Shown here in pieces: positions 1 through 6,241 of a stretch of DNA of 6,454 bases. The notes under the pieces are model-generated. The model was not told the origin of the DNA. It did no database searches and saw nothing but the letters and a program-made list of their open reading frames with translations. Position 1 is the stretch's first letter; each line of letters begins with the position of its first letter. The stretch comes from Spirochaetaceae bacterium. GTDB taxonomy: Bacteria > Spirochaetota > Spirochaetia > Treponematales > Breznakiellaceae. Location: contig JAITJK010000018.1 in NCBI GenBank assembly GCA_031278935.1, positions 1 to 6,454 on the forward strand, given 5' to 3'. The position numbers and the translations under genes are program-made.

Positions 1-952
1 GGAAGGCGGTCTTGAACTGGTTTTCCCGCAAAAAGCCTCCCGCCACGGCGTCCCGGGCGAGGCTTACCAGGGCCTCTTCGCTACCCGCCACATATTCCGC
101 CTGGCTGCGGATCTGGGGATCCGGCGAAAAGAATTGCACCGGGGTGGTAGGATAGGGAACTTTCGGCATCAAGAAGAAGCCTAATGCAAAAACCGCGAGG
201 ATCGGTAAACCCGAAGCCAGGGTAATGACCCCAAGGCCCGAAGCCCCACCTTTGTTGCCTCCGGCGATCTTGGACACCCCGATACCCAGGGCGATAACCA
301 GAGGAACCGTTACCGGGCCGGTAGTGGCCCCGCCAGTATCCCAAGCCAGATTAGCCAGGGGGCGGAGGCTGGGATTTTGTTGAAAATACAGGCCGATGGC
401 GACCAGGATGGGCATCATAATGAACACGGCGGGCTTAAAGGGCCAGGCGTAAATGAACCGGAAGACCCCCAAAACGACCGCGAGGCCCACGCCGATGGCA
501 ATGGCCAGTACGAGCCAGCCTGAACCCCGGTTCAGCACCAAATAGAGCAGGGGGGCATCCCAGCATTTCACGGCGCTACCCTGGAGTTTCAGGAAACTGA
601 TAGCCGGCTCCGCCAAGGTGGCCGTAACTCCGATGATGACCGCAAATATGGCCACCCCAAAAGACCCCGCCTTGGGGGGCAGCCGTAGCCCGCACTGCTC
701 CCCCAGAGGCATAATCCCCAAAAACAAGCCCTCCAAGAAGAAGGCTAGTCCCGCCACGGTAGCGGCGACCCCTAAAATTACGGAAACCAGGTTTTGTACC
801 GGTACTTTCAAGATAAAGGTCTGGGCAAGAAACAGATAAATCACCACAAAGGCGACGGCCCGCAGTTGAGCGCCCAACTTGGATGTGGCATACATACCTA
901 TCATCCTCAGGGCTTGAGGCAATGGCATTTTAATCGTGTTTGTCTGGCTCAT
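1..952 (-). CDS. DUF1538 (UmpA/UmpB-type) polytopic membrane protein, 3' end outside the window
   Basis: I translated this frame by hand: 317 residues run without a stop from the ATG at 952 to the window edge, so the C-terminus is missing. AAGGAG (961-966) lies 8 bases upstream and fixes the start. Hydrophobic stretches at roughly residues 33-49, 54-78, 97-118, 145-165, 172-190, 212-230 and 238-262 indicate about seven membrane helices. DUF1538 hallmarks are visible: MPLGEQCG (81-88), a buried EP pair (115-116), a glycine-rich helix ending FRF (about 150-166), and WDTGGATTGPVTVP (204-217) followed by a GxGV helix. From what I recall of the family, a two-protein member called UmpAB was reported as a Na+(Li+,K+)/H+ antiporter, so cation/proton exchange at the inner membrane is the best functional guess. 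Residues after about 263 turn hydrophilic and continue off the edge, so a linker or a second domain may follow. It is probably the third gene of the helicase/ABC-F operon, 42 bases after the ABC-F stop. The family call is firm; the substrate is unknown. Confidence 0.85.
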   Translation of the reverse strand, partial: MSQTNTIKMPLPQALRMIGMYATSKLGAQLRAVAFVVIYLFLAQTFILKVPVQNLVSVILGVAATVAGLAFFLEGLFLGIMPLGEQCGLRLPPKAGSFGVAIFAVIIGVTATLAEPAISFLKLQGSAVKCWDAPLLYLVLNRGSGWLVLAIAIGVGLAVVLGVFRFIYAWPFKPAVFIMMPILVAIGLYFQQNPSLRPLANLAWDTGGATTGPVTVPLVIALGIGVSKIAGGNKGGASGLGVITLASGLPILAVFALGFFLMPKVPYPTTPVQFFSPDPQIRSQAEYVAGSEEALVSLARDAVAGGFLRENQFKTAF

Positions 953-960
953 ACGACACG

Positions 961-966
961 CTCCTT
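961..966 (-). promoter_or_regulatory. Shine-Dalgarno of the DUF1538 gene
   Basis: Read on the minus strand this is AAGGAG, 8 bases before the ATG at 952. It selects that ATG over the in-frame methionines at residues 9, 17 and 20. The 42-base gap to the upstream ABC-F gene holds no hairpin or promoter that I can recognise, which fits co-transcription. Confidence 0.75.
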
Positions 967-994
967 ACAGTTCAAGAATATAACTATAAAACCC

Positions 995-2635
995 TCAAAT
1001 CATCAAGCGTCCCGCAGGATCCGATGCTGCGGCGCGCAGGGCTTTCACCTGCGAATCTAACAGATACTCATCGAAAAGCATCATCCGGTCAATAGGTGGA
1101 TGGGCCGCCGGCAGTATCTCCACGATGCGGTTGGCCAGGGAATTGACGAATTCATGGTCATGGGAGTTAAAGAGTACCACCCCGCTAAAGGCCAAAAGGC
1201 CCTCGTTCAGGGCGGTGATGGCTTCCAGGTCCAGGTGATTGGTGGGTTCGTCCAGGATGAGCACATTGGCCCCGGAAAGCATCATCCGGGCGAGCATACA
1301 CCGGACCTTCTCTCCCCCCGAAAGGACCTTCACACTCTTCAGCGCCTCATCTCCGGAGAAAAGCATCCGCCCCAGGAAGCTGCGCACATAGGTTTCATCC
1401 TGATCCGGGGCGTACTGCCTAAGCCAATCAGTAATGGAAAGGTCTTCAGTGAAATAGCTGCTGTTTTCCTTGGGGAAATAGGCAACTTTCGTGGTCTGAC
1501 CCCAGGAATAGGTTCCACTTTCGGGCTTTTGTACAGAGGCGATACAGTCGAAGAGGGCGGTCTTGGCCTGATGCTCGGTCCCCACCAGGGCAATCTTGTC
1601 CCCCTTGTTTACCGTGAGAGAAAAGTTTTTAAGCACCGCCGCCCCTTCCCGGATACTCGTCAGGTTTTCAATCTGGAGCACCTTGTTCCCAATCTCCCGG
1701 TCCGGTTTGAAGCCCACATAGGGGAATTTCCTGCTGGTTACGGTCAAGTTTTCCAGGTCCAGCTTCTCCAGGACCTTTTTACGGCTCGTGGCCTGACGAC
1801 TTTTGGCCGCGTTGGAAGCGAAACGCTGGATGAATTCCTTCAGTTCCCGGGCCTTTTCTTCCCGTTTCTTGAGCTGATCCCGGGCTTGGCGCTGGAGCAT
1901 TTGGCTCATCTGGTACCAAAAGTCGTAGTTTCCTGAATAGAGGGTGATTTTGCCAAAGTCAATATCCCCGATGTGGGTACACACGGCGTTCAGAAAGTGC
2001 CGGTCATGGGACACCACAATAACCGTGTTGGGAAAGTCCATGAGAAAATCTTCAAGCCAGGTAATGGATTCCAGGTCAAGGCCGTTGGTGGGTTCGTCTA
2101 GGAGCAGAATATCCGGATTACCGAACAAAGCTTGGGCAAGGAGGATCCGGACCTTCTTGGATTCGTCCAATTCCGCCATCATTTTGTCCTGGTCCCCTTC
2201 GGCAATGCCCAGTCCCGAAAGGAGCTGGCTGGCCTCAGCCTCGGCCTCCCAACCGCCGAGTTCCGCGAAATCCGCTTCCAGTTCGCTGGCCCGCATCCCG
2301 TCGGCTTCGGAAAAATCTTCCTTATTATAGATGCTTTCCCGCTCTTTCTGTACCTCATAGAGTTTGGGATACCCCATGATCACCGTGTCCAGGACTGAAA
2401 ATTCCTCGAAGGCAAAGTGGTCTTGCTTGAGGACTGCCATACGCGCGCCGGAATTCACCGCAATGGTTCCCCGGTCGTGTTCGATTTCCCCGGAGAGTAT
2501 TTTGAGAAAGGTGGACTTCCCGGCCCCGTTGGCGCCGATGATGCCGTAACAGTTGCCCGGAGTAAATTTGAGGTTGACGTCCTTAAAGAGGGTCCGCTCG
2601 CCATAGCTGAGTCTTATATCGGTCAGGCTTATCAC
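995..2635 (-). CDS. ybiT: ABC-F family ATPase, YbiT type, with one degenerate ATP site
   Basis: This 546-residue protein carries two ABC ATPase domains and no membrane segment. Resemblance to E. coli YbiT is strong along the whole length, for example the QDHFAFEEF and VLDTVIMG stretches, SHDRHFLNAVCTH, and the linker segment around SNAAKSRQATSR. ABC-F proteins bind the ribosomal E site and act on stalled or initiating ribosomes; that role is family knowledge. NBD1 has Walker A GANGAGKST (34-42), Q-loop Q71, Walker B with D180-E181 and switch His210. Its signature position reads LDESKKV (156-162) instead of LSGGQ. A charged linker spans about 240-310. NBD2 keeps LSGGE (438-442), Walker B with D462-E463 and His492. 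Its Walker A is GTEHQAKT (352-359), lacking the glycine before Lys, and its Q-loop Gln is Lys389. The start is GTG at 2635, with AAGGAG (2645-2650) 9 bases upstream inside the helicase gene. It overlaps the helicase stop by GTGA and ends in TGA at 995. The subfamily call is strong; the exact cellular role is not settled by sequence. Confidence 0.93.
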   Translation of the reverse strand: MISLTDIRLSYGERTLFKDVNLKFTPGNCYGIIGANGAGKSTFLKILSGEIEHDRGTIAVNSGARMAVLKQDHFAFEEFSVLDTVIMGYPKLYEVQKERESIYNKEDFSEADGMRASELEADFAELGGWEAEAEASQLLSGLGIAEGDQDKMMAELDESKKVRILLAQALFGNPDILLLDEPTNGLDLESITWLEDFLMDFPNTVIVVSHDRHFLNAVCTHIGDIDFGKITLYSGNYDFWYQMSQMLQRQARDQLKKREEKARELKEFIQRFASNAAKSRQATSRKKVLEKLDLENLTVTSRKFPYVGFKPDREIGNKVLQIENLTSIREGAAVLKNFSLTVNKGDKIALVGTEHQAKTALFDCIASVQKPESGTYSWGQTTKVAYFPKENSSYFTEDLSITDWLRQYAPDQDETYVRSFLGRMLFSGDEALKSVKVLSGGEKVRCMLARMMLSGANVLILDEPTNHLDLEAITALNEGLLAFSGVVLFNSHDHEFVNSLANRIVEILPAAHPPIDRMMLFDEYLLDSQVKALRAAASDPAGRLMI

Positions 2636-2650
2636 AGCTCAGGGCTCCTT
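2632..2650 (-). promoter_or_regulatory. Translational coupling site: SD inside the helicase gene plus GTGA stop/start overlap
   Basis: On the minus strand AAGGAG (2645-2650) lies within the last codons of the helicase gene, 9 bases before the ABC-F GTG start at 2635. The helicase TGA (2634-2632) shares bases with that start in the overlap GTGA. This arrangement usually makes translation of the second gene depend on ribosomes finishing the first, so helicase and ABC-F levels are probably tied together. Confidence 0.8.
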
Positions 2651-4359
2651 TTGTTTTTTTTATGAAACAGGCCGAACATCCGGGCAATAATGCCTTCTTT
2701 TCTCCCGTCGATCCTCGCTTCAGTGGAAGCCGCATCAGGGGAAACCGGCATAGCGGCAATACGCGGCCCTTCCGCACCCAAGGCAACCGGTTCCAGGTCT
2801 CGCCGCTTTTCCGACCGGGGCCGGGATCGCCTGCGTTTAGTATGCTCTTCCCCACGCGTCTTGGCGGACCCTTCCCTCGGCGAGGCTTTGGACTCTTGGG
2901 GCTCCCTGGGTTTCCGTACGGATGGAGGGATTTCGTATTTTTGTTTGTAATAGGCCATGCGCTCTTCAAAAGAAAGATGGGATACATCCTGGTAGTCCGG
3001 GTCCTGGGTTTTCTTCAACACCGGCCCTTCGACCTTACGCCCCGAAGCCCGCAGTTCACGACCTTGGCCCCGTTCTCGGGACCGGCGGCCCTCCCCGCCT
3101 TCCTCGGCCCGGCGTCTTCCCCCGGAGCCCTGAGGCTGGGAGGACCTATTCCTTCGGCGGTCATCCGAAGAGGGCCCACGACGCTCTGTCCCCTCTGGAT
3201 GCATCCGGATCCCTTCGCTTGAATCCTGGGCATAGAGCCTCTCTTCCGGGATGAGGGCGGGGATTTTTTTCCCAATATACCGCTCGATATCCCCCAGTTC
3301 ATACACATCCTGTTCCCCCACCAGGGAAATGGCCTTGCCGGTCTTGCCCGCCCGAGCGGTTCGTCCGATGCGATGCACATAATTCTCCGCTTCCGCCGGG
3401 AGATCGTAGTTGATCACCAAGGCAAGCCCCTCAATATCAATACCCCGGGCTGCCACGTCGGTGGCCACGAGGTACCGCACGTGGCCCTCTTTAATATCCT
3501 CAATAATCTTGAAACGCTTAGTTTGAGGCAGATCGCCCATAATAAATTCACAACTTAGGCCGTTGCGCTGTAGGCGTTTTGCCAAGATCTCCGTCTGCCG
3601 CTTGGTATTACAGAAGACAATAGCGCTTTCTGGTTGTTCCTGCCGAAAAATCCCTAAAAGCAATCGCGTCTTGTCCTTACTAGGCACGTGGTAGAGTACC
3701 TGATCCACCTCGTCCACCGTTACGGTTTCCGGGGCAATCTCGATTTCGTAGGGAGATTTGGTGTACTCCCAGGCCAGGTTCTTCACCCAGGCGTTCAAAG
3801 TAGCGCTGAAGAGCATGGTCTGCCTTCGATCCGCTGGGGGGACCACCTTGATGAGCTTGCGTAAATCCGGGTAAAAACCCATATCGAACATACGATCCGC
3901 CTCGTCCAGCACCAAGAAAGCGATATCCATAAGGTTCATTTGGCCGGATTGATTCAGATCCAAGACTCTGCCCGGGGTTCCCACAAGGATCTGCACGTTG
4001 TCTCGGAGTAATTGCTGCTGCGCGCCGTATCCGACTCCACCGTAGAAACTGCCCACCTTAAAGGGCAGGTATTTTCCCAAGGCAAGGGCTTCTTCTTCCA
4101 CTTGAATGGCCAATTCCCGGGTAGGCACCAGAATGATGGCTTTTTTGCCTTTTAGAAGGGATTCGCTCAGGAGGCGCTGGAAGATAACGATTAAAAAGGC
4201 GGCGGTTTTGCCGGTCCCGGTTTGCGATTGGACGTAAAGGTCTTGGCCTCCAAAGGCATTGGTGAGTACCTGTTCCTGGACTGAGGTACAAAGGGTATAT
4301 TCTGCATCAGCGATACCCCGTTGGAGGTCAGGATGTAGGTTTAATTCTCTGAATTCCAT
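2632..4359 (-). CDS. DEAD-box ATP-dependent RNA helicase with long basic C-terminal tail
   Basis: The gene encodes a 575-residue ATP-dependent RNA-remodelling enzyme of the cytoplasm. The helicase core fills about residues 1-375 with every family motif: Q-motif Gln28, motif I SQTGTGKT (45-52), Ia PTRELA (79-84), Ib TPGR (128-131), II DEAD (152-155), III SAT (185-187), IV IVFCNT (247-252), V ATDVAARGID (299-308) and VI HRIGRTARAG (329-338). The last 195 residues or so are a tail rich in Arg, Glu, Ser and Gly. Within it lies a more ordered patch, DPDYQDVSHLSFEERMAYY (453-471), and near the end a helix-like IIARMFGLFHKKN. It resembles RhlB/RhlE in the core, but the tail does not let me choose a symbol. 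I place the start at the ATG at 4359 because the helicase homology begins there (MEFRELNLHPDLQRGI). The frame stays open 33 codons further to a GTG at 4458, but that start has no ribosome site and a promoter lies between. There is no clear SD before 4359 either. It is first in a run with ABC-F and DUF1538 genes. Confidence 0.93.
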   Translation of the reverse strand: MEFRELNLHPDLQRGIADAEYTLCTSVQEQVLTNAFGGQDLYVQSQTGTGKTAAFLIVIFQRLLSESLLKGKKAIILVPTRELAIQVEEEALALGKYLPFKVGSFYGGVGYGAQQQLLRDNVQILVGTPGRVLDLNQSGQMNLMDIAFLVLDEADRMFDMGFYPDLRKLIKVVPPADRRQTMLFSATLNAWVKNLAWEYTKSPYEIEIAPETVTVDEVDQVLYHVPSKDKTRLLLGIFRQEQPESAIVFCNTKRQTEILAKRLQRNGLSCEFIMGDLPQTKRFKIIEDIKEGHVRYLVATDVAARGIDIEGLALVINYDLPAEAENYVHRIGRTARAGKTGKAISLVGEQDVYELGDIERYIGKKIPALIPEERLYAQDSSEGIRMHPEGTERRGPSSDDRRRNRSSQPQGSGGRRRAEEGGEGRRSRERGQGRELRASGRKVEGPVLKKTQDPDYQDVSHLSFEERMAYYKQKYEIPPSVRKPREPQESKASPREGSAKTRGEEHTKRRRSRPRSEKRRDLEPVALGAEGPRIAAMPVSPDAASTEARIDGRKEGIIARMFGLFHKKNKRSPEL

Positions 4360-4365
4360 AGTATA

Positions 4366-4394
4366 ATAATAGCTATACCCTATTTTGAGAGCAA
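4366..4394 (-). promoter_or_regulatory. Predicted sigma-70-type promoter of the helicase operon, giving a leaderless start
   Basis: Read on the minus strand, TTGCTC (4394-4389) and TATTAT (4371-4366) are separated by 17 bases. Six bases then remain before the ATG at 4359, so the predicted +1 is the A of the start codon. No Shine-Dalgarno sequence lies in the usual window; the nearest G-rich stretch, AGGG, ends 18 bases upstream of the ATG. The -10 box matches well and the -35 matches four of six positions. The prediction is by eye only. Confidence 0.5.
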
Positions 4395-4500
4395 TGCATA
4401 GCCTAGACTGCAAGCGTTTTTTGTAGCACCCTTCTTGCGGGCCTAGATGCTTCACCACCGGAAAGCCTGCCGCGCTAAGGGCGTTTACCCATCAAACAGC

Positions 4501-4525
4501 GCCGGGCTTGGGGAAACCAGGCGGC
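4501..4525 (+). other. Small bulged hairpin upstream of the phosphatase ribosome site
   Basis: GCTTGG (4506-4511) pairs with CCAGGC (4517-4522) around a GGAAA loop, with one G-U pair. GCC (4501-4503) pairs with GGC (4523-4525) after a two-base bulge, giving nine pairs in all. No T-run follows, so it is not a terminator. It ends 28 bases before the AAGGA. It could be a 5'-leader structure, but a hairpin of this size can arise by chance in GC-rich DNA. Confidence 0.35.
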
Positions 4526-4565
4526 AAGTCCTATTTCCCTCAACCCATCACGTAAGGATATCGAT

Positions 4566-5312
4566 ATGAACCGGGAACACCACCCAGAACCGGGCAGCCT
4601 TCTGCCCTTACAAGGAGTGCACAATCTACGGGACTTGGGAGGCTACGCAACCCAAGACGGAAGACGGCTCAGGCGGGGACAGCTCTACCGATCCGGGGAT
4701 TTACACCACCTTTCTCCTCAAGACCAAGCTGCCTTGGAAACCCGGGGGATTAAAACCATCGTTGATTTCCGCGGGGAAAAGGAGAAACAAGAGGCCCCGG
4801 ATCGCGCCGTAGGAACGGTGGATACGACCATTGAGTTGCCTATTGAGGCGGGCAACATCCTTGAGCTTTTTGCCACCGGAGCAGAAGTGCAGGGGGAGGT
4901 CTTGATGCGGGAACTCTACAGCCGCATGGTAGAAAGCGCCCGGCCTCAATACCGGACCTTTTTTACGATCCTCGCGGAGGGTGGGCACACGCCGTTGCTT
5001 TTCCACTGTTCCGCTGGGAAAGACCGGACGGGTCTTGCTGCGGCCTTTATCCTCTCGGCCTTAGGGGTGGACCGGGATCGGGTCTACCAGGATTACCTGC
5101 TTTCTGCGGAATACCTAAAGCCGGTCATCCGCCAATGGATCGCCGCAGAGCCCCATCTGGAAGCGGTGATGACCATCCGGCGGGAGTACCTAGAAGCAGC
5201 CTTTACCCGGATCGACACGGACTTCGGCGGAATCGAGCGGTATATCACGGAGGAACTTAAGGCCGATGTAGCACGCCTTCGCTCATGCTATACCGAGGCC
5301 GTAGGGGTATAA
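4566..5312 (+). CDS. Protein tyrosine/dual-specificity phosphatase, Tyr_phosphatase_3 (MptpB-like) family
   Basis: The 248-residue product is a predicted cytoplasmic Cys-dependent phosphatase. The active-site P-loop HCSAGKDRTG (147-156) is complete: Cys148 is the nucleophile, Arg154 binds phosphate, and Lys152-Asp153 are typical of the MptpB/LipA-like group, whose members act on phosphotyrosine and in some cases phosphoserine/threonine or phosphoinositides (family knowledge). The N-terminal NLRDLGGY (20-27), followed by the segment around RRGQLYRSGDL (36-46) and the VDFRGEKEK strand (67-75), are standard landmarks. The C-terminal YLLSAEYL (177-184) and the segment around REYLEAAF with GGIERYI (206-227) complete the fold at normal family length. 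No signal peptide or membrane segment is seen. The start ATG at 4566 has AAGGA (4554-4558) 7 bases upstream. The gene is divergent from the helicase operon and precedes cheR, but a promoter in the spacer argues that it is a separate unit. The physiological substrate cannot be inferred here. Confidence 0.92.
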   Translation: MNREHHPEPGSLLPLQGVHNLRDLGGYATQDGRRLRRGQLYRSGDLHHLSPQDQAALETRGIKTIVDFRGEKEKQEAPDRAVGTVDTTIELPIEAGNILELFATGAEVQGEVLMRELYSRMVESARPQYRTFFTILAEGGHTPLLFHCSAGKDRTGLAAAFILSALGVDRDRVYQDYLLSAEYLKPVIRQWIAAEPHLEAVMTIRREYLEAAFTRIDTDFGGIERYITEELKADVARLRSCYTEAVGV

Positions 5313-5363
5313 TGAAAAAGTCCTAATTTCTTACAGAGTAAGGAATTAGGATGGATATACCCC
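5304..5363. repeat. Two-part inverted repeat (compound hairpin) spanning the phosphatase stop codon
   Basis: The inner arms TCCTAATTTCTTAC (5321-5334) and GTAAGGAATTAGGA (5338-5351) pair over 14 positions with a single G-U and a loop of AGA. The outer arms GGGGTATA (5304-5311) and TATACCCC (5356-5363) pair perfectly over 8 positions, with an asymmetric internal loop between the two stems. The phosphatase stop codon TAA (5310-5312) lies at the end of the left outer arm. No T-run follows on the plus strand. On the minus strand the inner stem is followed by CTTTTT (from 5320 leftward), so a textbook intrinsic terminator exists only for leftward transcription. It may act as a 3'-end protecting or processing hairpin for the phosphatase mRNA, or as a protein-binding palindrome before cheR. 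Confidence 0.8.
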
Positions 5364-5383
5364 GCTCAAGGCCCGGCATAAAC

Positions 5384-5412
5384 TTGACAAAATAAGCGTT
5401 ATATCGTACCTT
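5384..5412 (+). promoter_or_regulatory. Predicted sigma-70-type promoter of cheRB, giving a near-leaderless start
   Basis: A perfect TTGACA (5384-5389) is followed after 17 bases by TACCTT (5407-5412), which keeps the three most conserved -10 bases. The expected start of transcription falls at 5419-5420, at or one base before the cheR ATG at 5420. No Shine-Dalgarno sequence is present in the preceding bases. The promoter lies just beyond the inverted repeat, supporting cheR as the first gene of its own unit. Confidence 0.6.
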
Positions 5413-5419
5413 TTAGCCC

Positions 5420-6241
5420 ATGGCACAAGCGGTTCTCTTTACTGATACTGATTTTGAACAGTATCGAAGCCTTATCTACGCTGAAAGTGGTATCCATTTC
5501 ACCCCTACTAACCGTTCAATTTTAGAAAGTAGGCTTCGAGAACGGCTTCGAGAGAAAGGCGTGGATGCTCCTCAAACCTATTTTACGATGATTACCCGGG
5601 ATAAGGAAGAACTTAAAGTGTTCCTTGATTCCATTACCACGAATCTTACCCAGTTTTTTCGCAATGAAGCACACTTTCTGACCCTGGAAAAATTTGTCGT
5701 TCCCGAACTCTTGAACATAAAAAAGCAAAGCGGTAGCAATATTCTCAAAATTTGGAGCGCCGGATGTTCTACCGGCGAAGAACCCTATAGCATCGCCATG
5801 CTGCTCAGTGACATTTTGCCCTATCCCTGGCAGTTTGAAATCGTAGCTAGTGATATTAGCCTCAAGTGCCTTATGATCGCTAGAGAAGGGTTTTATATGG
5901 ATAAGCCTTTAGAGAAACTTCCCTCAGGGTATCTGCCTAAGTATTTTGATAAAGTAGTCGGGGGCTATAAGGTGAAACCAGAGATCCGAACGAAAGTCCG
6001 CTTTGATTACCATAACCTCAAAAACGATTCGCTCTTACGCAACTTAGATCTCGTATTTTGCCGGAACGTCATTATCTATTTTGATGAAGCCGCCCAGACC
6101 AGCGTCATACGACGGTTCTGGGATTCTATGGCCCCTAAATCTTTTCTCTTTATCGGCCATTCGGAGTCCCTTTTCGGCATGGATACCCAGTTTGAATTTG
6201 TCAAGACGCAATGGGCGACATTATATAGAAAATTCGTATAA
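5420..6241 (+). CDS. cheR: Chemotaxis protein methyltransferase CheR
   Basis: The 273-residue enzyme transfers methyl groups from S-adenosylmethionine to glutamates on chemoreceptors, setting adaptation in chemotaxis at the receptor arrays. The small helical N-terminal CheR domain spans about 11-65, with the basic face SRLRERLR (37-44) thought to recognise receptor helices. Then come TTNLTQFFR (73-81), with the cofactor-contacting Arg81, motif I SAGCSTGEEPYS (113-124), the adenosine-binding acidic ASD (Asp145), CRNVIIYFD (214-222) and GHSES (246-250). Length is normal and no C-terminal TPR domain is fused. The start ATG at 5420 fits the usual CheR N-terminus but has no ribosome site. A promoter ends only eight bases upstream, so translation may be leaderless. 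The gene is visibly lower in GC than the phosphatase gene. The cheB gene follows after 85 bases. Confidence 0.96.
   Translation: MAQAVLFTDTDFEQYRSLIYAESGIHFTPTNRSILESRLRERLREKGVDAPQTYFTMITRDKEELKVFLDSITTNLTQFFRNEAHFLTLEKFVVPELLNIKKQSGSNILKIWSAGCSTGEEPYSIAMLLSDILPYPWQFEIVASDISLKCLMIAREGFYMDKPLEKLPSGYLPKYFDKVVGGYKVKPEIRTKVRFDYHNLKNDSLLRNLDLVFCRNVIIYFDEAAQTSVIRRFWDSMAPKSFLFIGHSESLFGMDTQFEFVKTQWATLYRKFV

Larger units (their letters stand above)
4360..4565. other. Divergent intergenic control region between helicase operon and phosphatase gene
   Basis: These 206 bases separate two oppositely transcribed genes. The left third is AT-rich and carries the minus-strand promoter for the helicase operon. 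The right two thirds are GC-rich, contain a small bulged hairpin (4501-4525), and end in the ribosome site AAGGA (4554-4558) of the phosphatase gene. I could not find a convincing plus-strand promoter. A TTGTAG (4421-4426) with TAGATG (4444-4449) at 17-base spacing is the best candidate, and it is weak. I see no RNA gene or small ORF with its own ribosome site. Confidence 0.6.

Noticed and set aside
1100..1936. A 278-codon open frame on the plus strand opposite the ABC-F gene
   Set aside because: It lies wholly antisense to a gene with full-length homology, has no recognisable domain, and is explained by the codon bias of the real gene on the other strand.
2632..2664. Possible programmed -1 frameshift at A AAA AAC near the end of the helicase gene, which would enter the ABC-F frame
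   Set aside because: The heptamer is a known slippery type and the -1 frame is the ABC-F frame, but a TGA occurs in that frame between the heptamer and the ABC-F GTG. No fusion protein can form.
2662..3222. Open frames on both strands across the helicase tail (also 2583-2987 on the minus strand)
   Set aside because: GC-rich, Arg-rich codons of the tail leave alternative frames open. Their products are Pro/Gly/Arg-rich without domains.
4401..4447. Direct repeat GCCTAGA at 4401-4407 and 4441-4447
   Set aside because: Only seven bases match with no extension on either side; one pair of this size is easily chance.
4360..4458. 33-residue N-terminal extension of the helicase from a GTG at 4458
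   Set aside because: There is no ribosome site at the GTG, helicase homology begins at the ATG at 4359, and the best promoter lies inside the extension.
5320..5351. Intrinsic terminator for the phosphatase gene
   Set aside because: The stem is good, but no T-run follows it on the plus strand; the T-run is on the minus-strand side. I therefore list it as an inverted repeat rather than a terminator.
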